Source: Pseudomonas cedrina subsp. cedrina
GTDB lineage: Bacteria; Pseudomonadota; Gammaproteobacteria; Pseudomonadales; Pseudomonadaceae
Assembly (NCBI RefSeq): GCF_001983175.1
Contig: NZ_MNPW01000002.1
Location: 310,001 to 374,000, forward strand
Length of the DNA stretch: 64,000 nt
Reading direction: 5' to 3'
Shown: positions 63,997 to 64,000 of the stretch, in pieces
Layout: every line of letters starts with the position of its first letter
Numbering within the stretch: the stretch's first letter is position 1
Notes under the pieces: generated by a model
What the model was told of the DNA's origin: nothing
Database searches by the model: none
Seen by the model: the letters and a program-made list of their open reading frames with translations, nothing else
Made by a program: the position numbers and the translations under genes

Positions 63997-64000
63997 GCAG
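63993..64000 (+). CDS. Start of a second ABC permease (DppC-like), cut by window end
   Basis: An ATG overlaps the preceding stop (ATGA), the usual arrangement for a dppB-dppC pair. Only two codons are inside the window, so the identity rests on context. Confidence 0.45.

Overview
The window is a chromosomal segment of a Pseudomonas, most likely the P. fluorescens group. The gene order fadA, topA, two small genes, lexA-sulA, psrA, nagZ is the P. aeruginosa PA3012-PA3005 order. A second block (cupredoxin, queF, a small acidic protein, phosphonatase-like protein, mlaA, rssB, rssC, tal, dusA) matches PA2807-PA2795. FabV, a GAPDH with a long N-terminal extension, high-GC coding DNA and about ten intergenic REP-type inverted repeats fit the same assignment. 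I see no rRNA, tRNA, CRISPR array, phage gene or insertion sequence.

Region by region. 1-8.0 kb is conserved housekeeping: the fatty-acid thiolase end, topoisomerase I, the SOS pair lexA-sulA under two SOS boxes, psrA with two overlapping PsrA sites, and nagZ. 8.0-14.2 kb holds two SWIM/SNF2 helicases facing each other tail to tail. 14.2-26.5 kb is mfd with csiV, then gap, sthA, a phosphodiesterase, a PilZ protein and the lipoprotein exporter lolC-lolD-lolE. 26.6-34.5 kb is the second conserved block. 34.5-38.6 kb is accessory and lower in GC: a BrnT/BrnA toxin-antitoxin pair, an orphan ribbon-helix-helix antitoxin followed by what looks like a broken ParE toxin, small Pseudomonas-type proteins, a kinase-like protein, a tiny membrane protein and a lone Wzz-like protein. 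38.7-50.9 kb has transporters, malate:quinone oxidoreductase, LysR regulators, a VapBC pair, ppnN, a lipid A-type hydroxylase and fabV.

Three regions stand out. At 50.9-52.1 kb lies a stand-alone homologue of ExoY, the nucleotidyl cyclase type III effector, with all recognised catalytic residues and no secretion genes nearby. At 55.2-60.1 kb punR, punC, a Tsx/OmpK-type outer membrane channel and an NCS2 nucleobase permease form a purine uptake cluster; the channel and permease share a divergent promoter region with a perfect 10-bp palindrome. At 60.2-64.0 kb a LuxR-type solo regulator lies between two different proline-iminopeptidase-like hydrolases and the start of a peptide-type ABC importer. 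A 20-bp lux-box-like dyad lies upstream of each hydrolase. This matches the PipR-type locus of plant-associated pseudomonads that responds to a plant-derived compound.
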